A stretch of 17,523 nt of DNA from Acidobacteriota bacterium (GTDB lineage: Bacteria; Acidobacteriota; Terriglobia; UBA7540), in the NCBI GenBank assembly GCA_021789565.1, contig JAJYJL010000034.1:1-17523 (forward strand), given 5' to 3'. Each line of letters opens with the position of its first letter. The stretch's first letter is position 1. Shown here one piece after another: positions 8,801-15,019 of this stretch. The position numbers and the translations under genes were made by a program. The notes beneath the pieces were generated by a model. That model was given only the letters and a program-made list of their open reading frames with translations. It was not told where the DNA came from and ran no database searches.

Positions 8801-10383
8801 GGGTGCGCCGCGCCGTGGAAGGCATCTCACTGATCTCTCCGCCTCCTCATCACGACATCTATTCCATTGAAGACCTGGCGCAGTTGATTTACGACCTCCG
8901 GGAAATCAACCCGAAGGCTACGATCGCCGTCAAGCTGGTTTCGCAGTCGGGAGTGGGGACCGTGGCCTCCGGCGTGGCCAAGGCCAATGCGGACGTGGTG
9001 CTGATCAGCGGCCACGACGGCGGGACCGGCGCATCGCCGCTGATCTCCGTGAAGAATACGGGCTCGCCATGGGAAATGGGGCTTGCCGAAGCCCATCAGT
9101 GCCTGGTGGAAAATGGCCTGCGGGGCCGGGTGCGGCTGCGCGCCGACGGCGGATTGAAAACCGGTAGAGATGTGGTGGTGGCTGCCATGCTGGGCGCCGA
9201 CGAATTCGGGTTCGGAACCTCGGCCCTGGTGGCGCTGGCCTGCGTCATGGCGCGCCAATGCCACCTGAACACCTGCCCTGTGGGCGTGGCAACCCAGCGC
9301 GAAGATCTGCGCAAGAAGTTTCCGAATGAACCGGAGCGGCTGGTGAACTACCTGCGGCACGTTGCCCAGAACATTCGCGAAATCCTTGCCCAGCTCGGAT
9401 TCCGTTCACTGGAAGAGATTGTGGGACGCACGGACCTGCTGGTTCCGTCCGAGCACAGGATTGAGGGACGGCGCGGCCAGTTGGATCTTCGTCCGCTGCT
9501 TCACCGGCCCGATCCTGAAATCCGCTCCAGCGTCCGCGCCCGGATGCCCGCGCGGAACCTGGATCCGCTGGCGCTTCAAATGGCCGAGGACGTGAAAGAG
9601 GCCCTCGACCACGGCACGTCGATTGTCCGCGAGTACAAGATCAGGAACATCAACCGCACCATCGGCGCTCGCGCCTCAAACGTCATTGCCGTCCGCTACG
9701 GGAACCGCGGGTTGAAGGACCAGAACGTCGAGTTCCGCTTCAGCGGAAGCGCCGGGCAGAGCTTTGGAGCTTTCCTCACTGAAGGCCTGCGGCTGGTGCT
9801 CGACGGCGAAGCCAACGATTACGTGGGCAAAGGATTGGGCGGCGGCGAAGTCATTATCCGGCCGCCGAAAGAGGCGGTTTTCACATCCAGCCAGAATGTC
9901 ATTATGGGCAACGCTGTCCTTTATGGCGCCACGGCCGGCAAACTGTTTGCCGCCGGCCGCGCCGGAGAACGGTTTGCCGTGCGCAACTGCGGAGCGACCG
10001 CCGTGGTTGAAGGCACCGGCGACCATGCCTGCGAGTATATGACCGGAGGAACGATTGTGATCCTGGGCGAGACGGGAAGGAATTTCGGCGCCGGCATGAC
10101 CAACGGGGTCGCCTTCGTCTTCGATTCCCTCGGCCGCTTCGAACAGCGTTACAATCCTGAGCTGGTCAAAATCGAGCGGGTGATTGAGCCGGGCGATTCC
10201 CACCTGCTGCGGCAGCTTGTGCTGGCGCACGCGGAGAAGACCGGAAGCGCCACGGCCTGGGACATCCTGGAAAACTGGTCGCTGAGCCTGCTGTCGTTCT
10301 GGAAGGTTGAGCCCAGGTCCAAACCCGCAAGCGCTTCCGCTGAGCCGGTTCCGCTCTCCTCAAACCAGCCTGCCAAAGTGTAG
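5836..10383 (+). CDS. gltB: Glutamate synthase large subunit
   Basis: This complete 1515-residue GOGAT alpha subunit makes two glutamates from glutamine and 2-oxoglutarate. GTG 5836 is the start, with GGAGGAG at 5827-5833 upstream. The N-terminal 27 residues form a propeptide ending before Cys28 of DACGVGF, the catalytic nucleophile of the class II amidotransferase domain (about 28-445, with RYSTNTSPTW and AHNGEINTLLGN). The central domain follows (about 490-780). The FMN synthase domain (about 860-1200) contains GARSNTGEGGED, GGTGASPL and the 3Fe-4S cysteines C1136, C1142 and C1147 (C-x5-C-x4-C). A GXGXG beta-helix domain lies at about 1270-1465. No key residue appears missing. The NADPH-oxidising small subunit gltD is not downstream in this window; it may lie elsewhere, or the enzyme may use ferredoxin. 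I cannot tell which from the sequence. Confidence 0.97.
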   Translation: MSKLGSIDQKSGGERLRGLSLGEEHDACGVGFVADLNAPASHRVVAQALECLGCLTHRGGVDADGASGDGAGIAVQLPSEFFAREARRLNSGFQPHWRTAVGVFFFPSDGVTRARAMFAAEEAVRNRGLYVAGWRQVPVIPDALGPQALECQPAIWHLLVGQPTDQEREFEQILYLTRKEIERRIAEAKIADCYIPSFSSRNIVYKGLMAPSQLGIFYKDLVDPEFKTSAALYHQRYSTNTSPTWFLAQPFRLVAHNGEINTLLGNRNWMRAREAVLDHPIWGNESEWLKPVIQPAGSDSASFDNVLELLTRSGRTVHQALLMMIPEAWEGSVEIPADVQAFYHYHSCLMEPWDGPAAMAFLDGPLVGAALDRNGLRPARYTITRDGLVVLGSEVGLLQIEPERVQEKGRLGPGQILLVDLEHKKIFKNEQLKKQVSHAQKYRKWIRNNMMFLPRFKAEKSGLLDAAEERRASSDRPGFVALQRAAGYTQEDLDLLITPLAAMKKEPVGSMGDDTPLAALSTRPRPVYHYFRQMFAQVTNPPIDPLRESLVMALNLYLGARRSVLVESPEHARMIRLESPFLFDTELQELRRMGEEKFKPATISTLFPASQGPEGMTAAISHIRQECLAAVKQGSSILILSDRGVDADHAAVPMLLVVGAVVEHLIAEGVGNKADLVLETAEAWESHQFACLVAYGAAGINPYLALEVVADLASRRELGDISVPRALENFRAGIETGIKKIMSKMGISTLASYQGGKFFEIIGLDSDVVKEFFPDTRSLVGGRKLVDLANDVMARHMEAFPAHAEKPEFAGYYRFRKGFERHAFSPQVIRNLQKAAKEDDAESYKAFAREVDEREPLTLRDLFKFGPAKPIPIEEVEPVEAIWKRFTSQAMSLGALSPETQHTLAVAMNRIGARSNTGEGGEDPNVYCIELENGDSAENKIKQVASARFGVTPEYLVRAEQLEIKMAQGSKPGEGGQLPSHKVTPMIARVRRAVEGISLISPPPHHDIYSIEDLAQLIYDLREINPKATIAVKLVSQSGVGTVASGVAKANADVVLISGHDGGTGASPLISVKNTGSPWEMGLAEAHQCLVENGLRGRVRLRADGGLKTGRDVVVAAMLGADEFGFGTSALVALACVMARQCHLNTCPVGVATQREDLRKKFPNEPERLVNYLRHVAQNIREILAQLGFRSLEEIVGRTDLLVPSEHRIEGRRGQLDLRPLLHRPDPEIRSSVRARMPARNLDPLALQMAEDVKEALDHGTSIVREYKIRNINRTIGARASNVIAVRYGNRGLKDQNVEFRFSGSAGQSFGAFLTEGLRLVLDGEANDYVGKGLGGGEVIIRPPKEAVFTSSQNVIMGNAVLYGATAGKLFAAGRAGERFAVRNCGATAVVEGTGDHACEYMTGGTIVILGETGRNFGAGMTNGVAFVFDSLGRFEQRYNPELVKIERVIEPGDSHLLRQLVLAHAEKTGSATAWDILENWSLSLLSFWKVEPRSKPASASAEPVPLSSNQPAKV

Positions 10384-10458
10384 GCGCTCTTCGCCTGCGG
10401 AGCTGCTCGTTATCCCCTGTGACCCCGGTGGAAGCTGCGGCAAGTGTCCGGCAGTGAA

Positions 10459-10611
10459 TTACTCCGCTGCCGTCGCCACGCGGAAATCGGGAGAGATCTT
10501 CACCTGCGCAACAATCGAATTGCTGATCAGGCAATTGTCGTGGGCGTCCTGCAGAATCTGCTGCGCCAGCGCGACTTCCTCTTGCGCCTTGACGGTGACG
10601 TGCGGGTGGAC
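10459..10611 (-). pseudogene. C-terminal remnant of an OsmC-like peroxidase
   Basis: About 50 in-frame residues ending at the TAA at 10459-10461 read HPHVTVKAQEEVALAQ, then QDAHDNCLISNSIVAQVKIS. This matches the C-terminal helix-strand of OsmC/Ohr-type proteins, with the conserved Cys-x-x-Ser-Asn-Ser that carries the peroxidatic cysteine. Upstream on this strand the frame becomes low-complexity Arg/Trp/Ser-rich sequence unlike the family, and no N-terminal OsmC half is found. I therefore read it as a decayed gene whose 5' part was replaced by unrelated DNA. It is convergent with gltB, ending 75 bases from the gltB stop. A frameshifted functional gene is less likely because about 90 residues would be missing. 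Confidence 0.5.
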
Positions 10612-10741
10612 CGTGCCCTGGGAGGACGCCGAAAACCGCCTGCGGGAAGCCTCCAACCACCGCCGCCTGCTGCCGCCGGAAAACCAGTCCGACCCCAGCG
10701 ACCAGTTCCGCCCCAACGCCCACCTCCGGCCCACGGGCTGA

Positions 10742-10797
10742 GGCATTGAATGATTGAGCGATTGGCGACTGCCGGATCGAATCATTGGGTGATTGCA
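10742..10797. repeat. GATTG-type short repeat tract
   Basis: Repeated GATTG/CATTG cores at roughly 8-base spacing: ATTGAATGATTGAGCGATTG, then a further ATTGGGTGATTG. Similar tracts occur at about 11613-11646, 15233-15281, 15465-15500 and 15735-15775. Confidence 0.45.
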
Positions 10798-10839
10798 GGA
10801 AGAGCCGGCGGCGGTGTTTCAAGACACGAAACCAATGCC

Positions 10840-10917
10840 TTTGTAGCTCCAACCTTCAGGCCGGCAGGGGTCTGAGAAGGGCGGGGAAAATGCCGGGCTC
10901 AAGCCAGGCGCTACAAA
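10840..10917. repeat. Dispersed repeat with inverted ends (TTTGTAGC...GCTACAAA)
   Basis: Perfect 8-base ends TTTGTAGC (10840-10847) and GCTACAAA (10910-10917) enclose a GC-rich interior with CAGGCCGG and GCCGGGCTCAAGCC stretches. It resembles a palindromic repeat I associate with acidobacterial intergenic DNA; that familiarity is memory, not a search. Confidence 0.45.
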
Positions 10918-10958
10918 ACAAAGACCCCGCGCCACAAACCCGGTCCCGTGGCGGCCGG

Positions 10959-11297
10959 CTAATGGGCGTGGCGCAGCCTGGTTCCGATGAAGGCCATGCC
11001 CAAACCAGCCAGCATCAAGCTTCCCGCCACTCAGGGCAAAACACTCGCACCAAAGTTGGGCAACCCGATAAAAAGGGCGACGGCGGGAGCCAACAGCGCG
11101 ACCACCACAAAGATCGCTCCGCCCAAAATCTGCAAACCTTTGCCGCCGTCCGAAACCGCCGCCCTCCCTGGCTTTTCTTCACCGACGCACGCGGCGCATT
11201 CGCCCGCTGCCGCCGGAGTTGCAAGAGAGGACCCGCAGTGACGGCAAAAAGCATCACTGGAATCGATACCTTCCCTGCCGCATTTTACGCAGACCAT
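10959..11297 (-). pseudogene. Zinc-ribbon membrane protein interrupted by an in-frame TGA
   Basis: ATG 11297 has the Shine-Dalgarno AAGGAGG (11303-11309) five bases upstream. The 88-residue product begins MVCVKCGREG and continues to FCRHCG, so it has a C-x2-C...C-x2-C zinc ribbon. A linker and one hydrophobic helix (about residues 59-82) follow before a TGA at 11031-11033. The same frame then continues for 23 codons, LMLAGLGMAFIGTRLRHAH, a second hydrophobic helix with a basic end, to TAG at 10959-10961. An intact two-helix protein was probably cut by one substitution. Alternatives are a functional one-helix protein, read-through, or re-initiation at the GTG directly after the stop (TGAGTG). 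The function of such small zinc-ribbon membrane proteins is unknown. Confidence 0.6.
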
Positions 11298-11424
11298 GCT
11301 CGCCTCCTTCCCTTTGAGGCCATCATCCCATGGTCCCCCACCTCCGTCCGTGACCAAAATCACACCTTCAGGTGATTCCCGCCTGCGACTTGGGACCGCC
11401 AGGCCCCGCTGCTGGCGCCGCCCC

Positions 11425-11455
11425 AAAAAATAACGCCCTCTCCGAGGGGAGAGGG
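11425..11455 (-). terminator. Intrinsic-terminator-like repeat, copy A
   Basis: On the minus strand a stem CCCTCTCC / GGAGAGGG (11436-11443 with 11448-11455, four-base loop) is followed by CGTTATTTTTT. This is a good intrinsic terminator for leftward transcription arriving from the cassette side. It is also one of two copies of a palindromic repeat. Confidence 0.55.
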
Positions 11456-11475
11456 TGTCCGCGCTTTTGCGAAAG

Positions 11476-11528
11476 GGCACGGATTCATCCGTGCCGCAAA
11501 TGGTAGCAACCGCGCACGGCTTCAGCCG
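11476..11528. repeat. Double TTCA-loop palindromic repeat
   Basis: A perfect 8-bp hairpin GGCACGGA-ttca-TCCGTGCC (11476-11495) is followed by a smaller CGGC-ttca-GCCG hairpin (11517-11528). Both have the same four-base loop. Confidence 0.5.
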
Positions 11529-11539
11529 CCGGCCCCCCC

Positions 11540-11571
11540 AAAAAAATAAAGCCCTCTCTTGGGGGAGAGGG
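11540..11571 (-). terminator. Intrinsic-terminator-like repeat, copy B
   Basis: On the minus strand the stem CCCTCTC / GAGAGGG (11552-11558 with 11565-11571) is followed by CTTTATTTTTTT. It shares the stem, the T-run and flanking GGGG with copy A, 115 bases away. Confidence 0.55.
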
Positions 11572-11665
11572 TGCCGGAGGTACGACGGCGGGTGAGGGGG
11601 TCCTTAAAATTGACGGATTGAATCAATGACGATTGCGTGATTGCAAGCTGCCGGCGCGGCCTTCG

Positions 11666-11691
11666 GATGTTGAGGTCCGCGGTTCTTTCTG
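11666..11691. repeat. 26-bp direct repeat, copy 1
   Basis: Begins GATGTTGAGGTCCGCGG and ends TTCTTTCTG. It matches 11808-11833 at 25 of 26 positions. The pair brackets the palindromic element at 11706-11750. Confidence 0.6.
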
Positions 11692-11705
11692 GCTATGTTT
11701 TGTGG

Positions 11706-11750
11706 CATGGGCATCCTGCCCATGGTTCTTACACGGGCGAGACGCCCGTG
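11706..11750. repeat. Tandem palindromic dispersed repeat (CATGGGC / CACGGGCG)
   Basis: Two hairpins lie in series: CATGGGC-atcct-GCCCATG (11706-11724) and CACGGGCG-aga-CGCCCGTG (11732-11750). Its spurious minus-strand translation contains HGQDAHAT. I remember this peptide from misannotated repeats in Acidobacteria, Verrucomicrobia and Planctomycetes; no search was run. Confidence 0.6.
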
Positions 11751-11807
11751 CCACGGCCTGCGGCATCTCCTCATCCCCTGTGGCACGCGCTGCTGGCGCA
11801 CTCCTCC

Positions 11808-11833
11808 GATGTTGAGGCCCGCGGTTCTTTCTG
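11808..11833. repeat. 26-bp direct repeat, copy 2
   Basis: Second copy of the repeat at 11666-11691, with one T-to-C difference, 142 bases from the first. Confidence 0.6.
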
Positions 11834-11871
11834 TGAACGAAATCAAAACCCGCAGCTCCCGCAGGGCGCGA

Positions 11872-11907
11872 GGTCTGCGCCACCCGCGCTTCGCGAGAAC
11901 GCAGACC
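11872..11907. repeat. Nested hairpin GGTCTGCG / CGCAGACC
   Basis: An outer 8-bp stem (11872-11879 with 11900-11907) encloses an inner CGCG-ctt-CGCG hairpin (11885-11895). It lies just downstream of the DUF2188 stop and could also serve as a structural end of that transcript. Confidence 0.45.
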
Positions 11908-11971
11908 CTACAAGGCAAGCGTCAGCCGCGAAAGAGACGGACGGCGCATGACTCCGTGCCGCGACCGGCTG

Positions 11972-12178
11972 CTAGTGCCGACGCCACTTGTCAGGGCCGC
12001 CGACCTTTGTGGTCCGGACGCGCTCCACGAGAATCGCTGCCTCCGGCGCAATCTCCCGGGCGCGTTCAATGGCCTCCGCCTGAGTTGGGCACACGGCGCT
12101 AGCTCTCTCAGAATCTGCCCAGCGCACAGCATAGTCTCCCTGCTCACGCCGCTCGACGAATATCTTGCCTTTTTGCAT
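11972..12178 (-). CDS. DUF2188 domain protein
   Basis: This 68-residue protein begins at ATG 12178 with GAGGG (12187-12191) eight bases upstream; a GTG three codons earlier (12187) would overlap that ribosome site. The family pattern is clear: a short strand with AVRW, then a RAS stretch, then TQAEAIERAREIA. It ends with a basic DKWRRH tail in place of the usual glycine/aspartate-rich end. DUF2188 proteins are small alpha/beta proteins of unknown function, often found in mobile or plasmid-borne DNA. It lies 138 bases downstream of the large ATPase gene on the same strand, so it may share its transcript, but the gap is long enough for a separate promoter. The Shine-Dalgarno and family pattern make the gene solid; any tie to the ATPase is inference. 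Confidence 0.75.
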   Translation of the reverse strand: MQKGKIFVERREQGDYAVRWADSERASAVCPTQAEAIERAREIAPEAAILVERVRTTKVGGPDKWRRH

Positions 12179-12316
12179 CTTGGCCACCCTCTAACAAGTT
12201 TCTCTGAATTATCAAGATATTTGTGGTACATGCGTGCCGGGCATCTGAACGGATGCGCCACCCGCGCAGGAAAAACCACGATTAGAAGTTCACCGACTGA
12301 GGCCCCCTGCTTTCTG

Positions 12317-14740
12317 CTACTGTTCAACGCACCCGAGCGCCTGGCGGAACGCGGGATGTATACAGAACGCGAACTGGCTGAGCCCGCTCTGCATCCGCTG
12401 TACGTTGTGTTGGAACTGGTACGAGTAGCGCTCCTCATCGGGGTACACGTGGATGCCAAGAAAGCCGAACCATAGTAGCAGTCGTATAACGCTGGCAATG
12501 TCCGCCGACCGTACACCAACTTCGGCTATGAGCTTTTCGGCCACCGTAGCGGGAAAAACTGTGTTTGCTCCAATAAAAACGTACGGGACGTTGGAGTACT
12601 CCGGTTTCACGTCCTTTAGCTCGAGGGTAAAATCGACAAGCGCGTCATGCGAATACGGAGTTTCCGCGTGTAAAATATCCTGTTCGGAAACGAGCTCGTG
12701 CCCCCTGTTTACGGCAACATTGATGCAATCTCGAATAAAGCGGAGGAACTCACGCGGTCTCATTAGTGTCCGTCTCATTACGTAGGAAAATGAGTCCTCG
12801 CCTCCCACGTGCGTTGCAAAAAAGAAGCCCCAGAGATCATCAAAAGTGCCTTCCAGCCCCGTGCTCAAGATTATCCTACGACGCAGGATTTCCTTGAAGA
12901 CTTCCGGGTCGTCCCAGTCCAGAATGACCGCCGTCTCCTTGCCCCTTTCCGCCGGGTCGAGGAGCAAGTGATCATAAATATCATTTCTTACAAAGACGAC
13001 CGCATGAAGGTCAATGTCCCTGTTGAGGAACTGTCTCTGAAGCTTCCTCGAAGCCTCTAACAAGCTTTTAATTAGAAGTATGTCCTCAGGCAGCGCCTCA
13101 AGTATTGGCCAGCCTTTGTCAATGTTATCGAAAAGCAACCATACATCCTCCCGTCTACTCATTTTCAAATAAGTGGACAGGGAATCGTTTAGCGGTCGTA
13201 TATCACTCCGGTAAACGAGCTGCGTAATCTCCCCCGTGCCCTGAACTTTCTCGATAGTTGCTTTGCGATCAACTATGTCATCGACCAACGCCAGCAATCT
13301 CTCGGAGAAGTCGCCCTGCTCAGCAGCGTGGCCCTTGTGGGTGTGGTAAGAGCTCACGACATTGTCAAAGGCCTCTTTCAGCCGTACGTCGCGGTACGCT
13401 ATCGCCTCGTCATTATGGATAATCCGCTGTGCGATCTCCATAGAGAGCAGATAATTCCAGAAAGCCGTCAAGACATGCTGCTGAAACCCAGGCGAAAGTT
13501 CCCGAAGCACGGCCTCGCGCAGTTTCAAGAGTTGATGGCCCTCCGGTTTGAGGTCAAGAACGAGGTGGGCCCTGCTTGGCCAGTATGCGCTTCGGATGCC
13601 GTAAAAAATCGCTGTCTTCCCAGCCCCTTTTCGACCGACCACTAGCCTAGCGTGCCCCCTCTTGGCTTGATTGTATTGACCGGTGGGCACAAAGTACGAG
13701 CCAAGAGCCCGTATTTCGTTTTCGGCAGCCAGGTCGCCCAGGTCAACCTTTTCCAGCGGCGTCAGCGGAAGCGTTGTAGGAATAAACCTCGTCTCTTGCA
13801 GTTTACCAACGACCGATTTTACGAGCGGGATGAGAATGTCCGGTATCTTCTTTGGATTCGTGTAGTAACGAACGACATCACGATAGTCGATCGGCTGAGG
13901 ACTGCTGGAGCGAGGCTCATGCTCCTGAAGCATTAGTACGTTTTTGCCCGCCGCCATCGCTAGACCCGCCACAAAAGCACAACGTGAGTTATGCACGGTG
14001 GCCCCGGCCCTCCATTCTCCAACCAAGTGGACTAAGACTCCCAGCGACGAATGCACTTGCTTAAACGCGTCGTGAAGCGAAAGACGTGAGGACTCCCTCG
14101 GATCAAAAGTTCTGAAACGCAGCCCGGATTTCTTTAAGGCCGACATAAGGCGAATCATCCCTTCGTTCTGCACGTGGCTCTTCGCCACGTAAAGCGGCTG
14201 CTCTTTGTTAATCTGGGGAACGGGCCCAAACGGAGGGACGGCATGGCTCCGGGACAAGACCTTCTCAGAGAGTTCGGCGGAATTCTGGAAATCAAGGTAA
14301 CCAATCGTGTCCAGCAACCCCAACTCGTCAAAAATCCTCCTGTCGCGCACGTAGGATGTGTCCCGAATTGGCAGGACCGGAATTCCCAAGCCAAGCGCGT
14401 AGCCGATTTCAAAAAGGAGGTTAAAATTTAACGTTGTAACGTCGGCGACCACCAGCTTTGCGAACCTCATGGATTTACATATCTGGCAGAAAATGACCCT
14501 CCCGGTTATGCCGAGTTCCCTCCAAGTGGCCCATTGTCTGTCCCCGGCTGAGTTCTTTAGCTGCTCGGCAGCCGATTCGATGGTGTGCGCGATGACCTGT
14601 GGCTCGCTAGGGTAAAGAATCAGGACATCGGAATGACGGGTGCCTTCGAAGCTCTGATCGCAGGGACCCAAGGCGTACTCGCAGTATTCCGGTGGCTCGT
14701 CCAAAGTCTTGAGTTGCAGGTGGTCACCCGCGATTCCCAT
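12317..14740 (-). CDS. Tandem NDT/TIR-like domains fused to a P-loop ATPase (putative defence effector)
   Basis: From ATG 14740 the product is 807 residues; an in-frame TTG at 14758 has no ribosome site, while GGGGG precedes the ATG. Residues about 35-165 form a Rossmannoid domain of the nucleoside 2-deoxyribosyltransferase/TIR-like kind: VVADVT, then NFNLLFEIGYALGLGIPVL with candidate catalytic Glu111. Residues about 180-315 look like a degenerate second copy, with AGLAMAAGKNVLML but no Glu. The ATPase follows: Walker A GRKGAGKT (369-376), Walker B VWLLFDNID (533-541), an FVRNDIYD stretch (about 583-590) and RPREFLRF (661-668). The last ~80 residues look like a winged helix. The ATPase part reminds me of the family called Sll1717, which I could not check. 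The architecture suggests ATP-gated nucleotide or NAD destruction. The gene is lower in GC than its neighbours and bounded by repeats, so probably acquired. Confidence 0.85.
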   Translation of the reverse strand: MGIAGDHLQLKTLDEPPEYCEYALGPCDQSFEGTRHSDVLILYPSEPQVIAHTIESAAEQLKNSAGDRQWATWRELGITGRVIFCQICKSMRFAKLVVADVTTLNFNLLFEIGYALGLGIPVLPIRDTSYVRDRRIFDELGLLDTIGYLDFQNSAELSEKVLSRSHAVPPFGPVPQINKEQPLYVAKSHVQNEGMIRLMSALKKSGLRFRTFDPRESSRLSLHDAFKQVHSSLGVLVHLVGEWRAGATVHNSRCAFVAGLAMAAGKNVLMLQEHEPRSSSPQPIDYRDVVRYYTNPKKIPDILIPLVKSVVGKLQETRFIPTTLPLTPLEKVDLGDLAAENEIRALGSYFVPTGQYNQAKRGHARLVVGRKGAGKTAIFYGIRSAYWPSRAHLVLDLKPEGHQLLKLREAVLRELSPGFQQHVLTAFWNYLLSMEIAQRIIHNDEAIAYRDVRLKEAFDNVVSSYHTHKGHAAEQGDFSERLLALVDDIVDRKATIEKVQGTGEITQLVYRSDIRPLNDSLSTYLKMSRREDVWLLFDNIDKGWPILEALPEDILLIKSLLEASRKLQRQFLNRDIDLHAVVFVRNDIYDHLLLDPAERGKETAVILDWDDPEVFKEILRRRIILSTGLEGTFDDLWGFFFATHVGGEDSFSYVMRRTLMRPREFLRFIRDCINVAVNRGHELVSEQDILHAETPYSHDALVDFTLELKDVKPEYSNVPYVFIGANTVFPATVAEKLIAEVGVRSADIASVIRLLLWFGFLGIHVYPDEERYSYQFQHNVQRMQSGLSQFAFCIHPAFRQALGCVEQ

Positions 14741-14783
14741 TAAGGCCCCCAGATTCAAGAAATTCGGCTTGCGACTGTCAGGC

Positions 14784-14912
14784 TCAGGCCGCCATTAGCC
14801 GCTTATCCTTGCTTTGATACTGAGCTCTTTTTGCTGCCCAGGCTTCGGGCTTGCAGCGCAGTTCTCCGGTTTTGAAGTCCGCGGTCCGCTCTGTGGCAAG
14901 AATCCTTTTCAT
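14784..14912 (-). CDS. Small 42-residue basic protein upstream of the ATPase gene
   Basis: ATG 14912 is preceded by AAGGGGAG (14917-14924) four bases away, one of the better ribosome sites in the region. The 42-residue product starts MKRILATERTADFKTGELR, continues CKPEAWAAKRAQYQ and ends KDKRLMAA. It is basic and probably helical in its second half. No family is recognised. The TGA at 14784-14786 lies 43 bases before the ATPase ATG on the same strand, so it would be the first gene of the cassette or a leader peptide. A longer ORF in another frame overlaps it (14803-15129), but that runs through repeat sequence and lacks a ribosome site. Short length makes the call tentative. Confidence 0.4.
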   Translation of the reverse strand: MKRILATERTADFKTGELRCKPEAWAAKRAQYQSKDKRLMAA

Positions 14913-14994
14913 GATACTCCCCTTGGTCGGGCAGGGGTTCAACTTCCGGAAGCGGCGGGGCGGTTTCTGCTACGGGCTCCCATGAATTAAGAGC

Positions 14995-15019
14995 CGCAGA
15001 GTTACAGAACAACTCTGCG
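14995..15019. repeat. Dispersed palindromic repeat CGCAGAGTT / AACTCTGCG
   Basis: A perfect 9-bp hairpin (14995-15003 with 15011-15019, 7-base loop). It is one more palindromic intergenic repeat, about 80 bases upstream of the 42-residue ORF. Confidence 0.55.

Larger units (their letters stand above)
10384..10958. other. Degenerate intergenic region after gltB
   Basis: No intact gene is visible on either strand. It contains the OsmC-like remnant (10459-10611), a GATTG-type tract (about 10742-10797) and a dispersed repeat (10840-10917), all listed separately. Confidence 0.6.
11298..11971. other. Gene-free repeat cluster
   Basis: This stretch of about 670 bases has no credible gene. Nearly all of it is palindromic or duplicated sequence, itemised in the repeat and terminator entries between 11425 and 11907. 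Confidence 0.65.

Noticed and set aside
10166..10852. Minus-strand ORF of 228 codons overlapping the gltB end and the OsmC remnant
   Set aside because: It is a different frame from the OsmC-like residues, and its sequence is Arg/Gly/Ala-rich shadow translation.
11604..11918. Minus-strand ORFs translating to HGQDAHAT-type peptides
   Set aside because: These are translations of palindromic dispersed repeats, not proteins.
11908..12519. Minus-strand ORF of 203 codons
   Set aside because: It overlaps the DUF2188 gene and the ATPase 3' end in another frame; the overlapping frames have real family motifs and ribosome sites.
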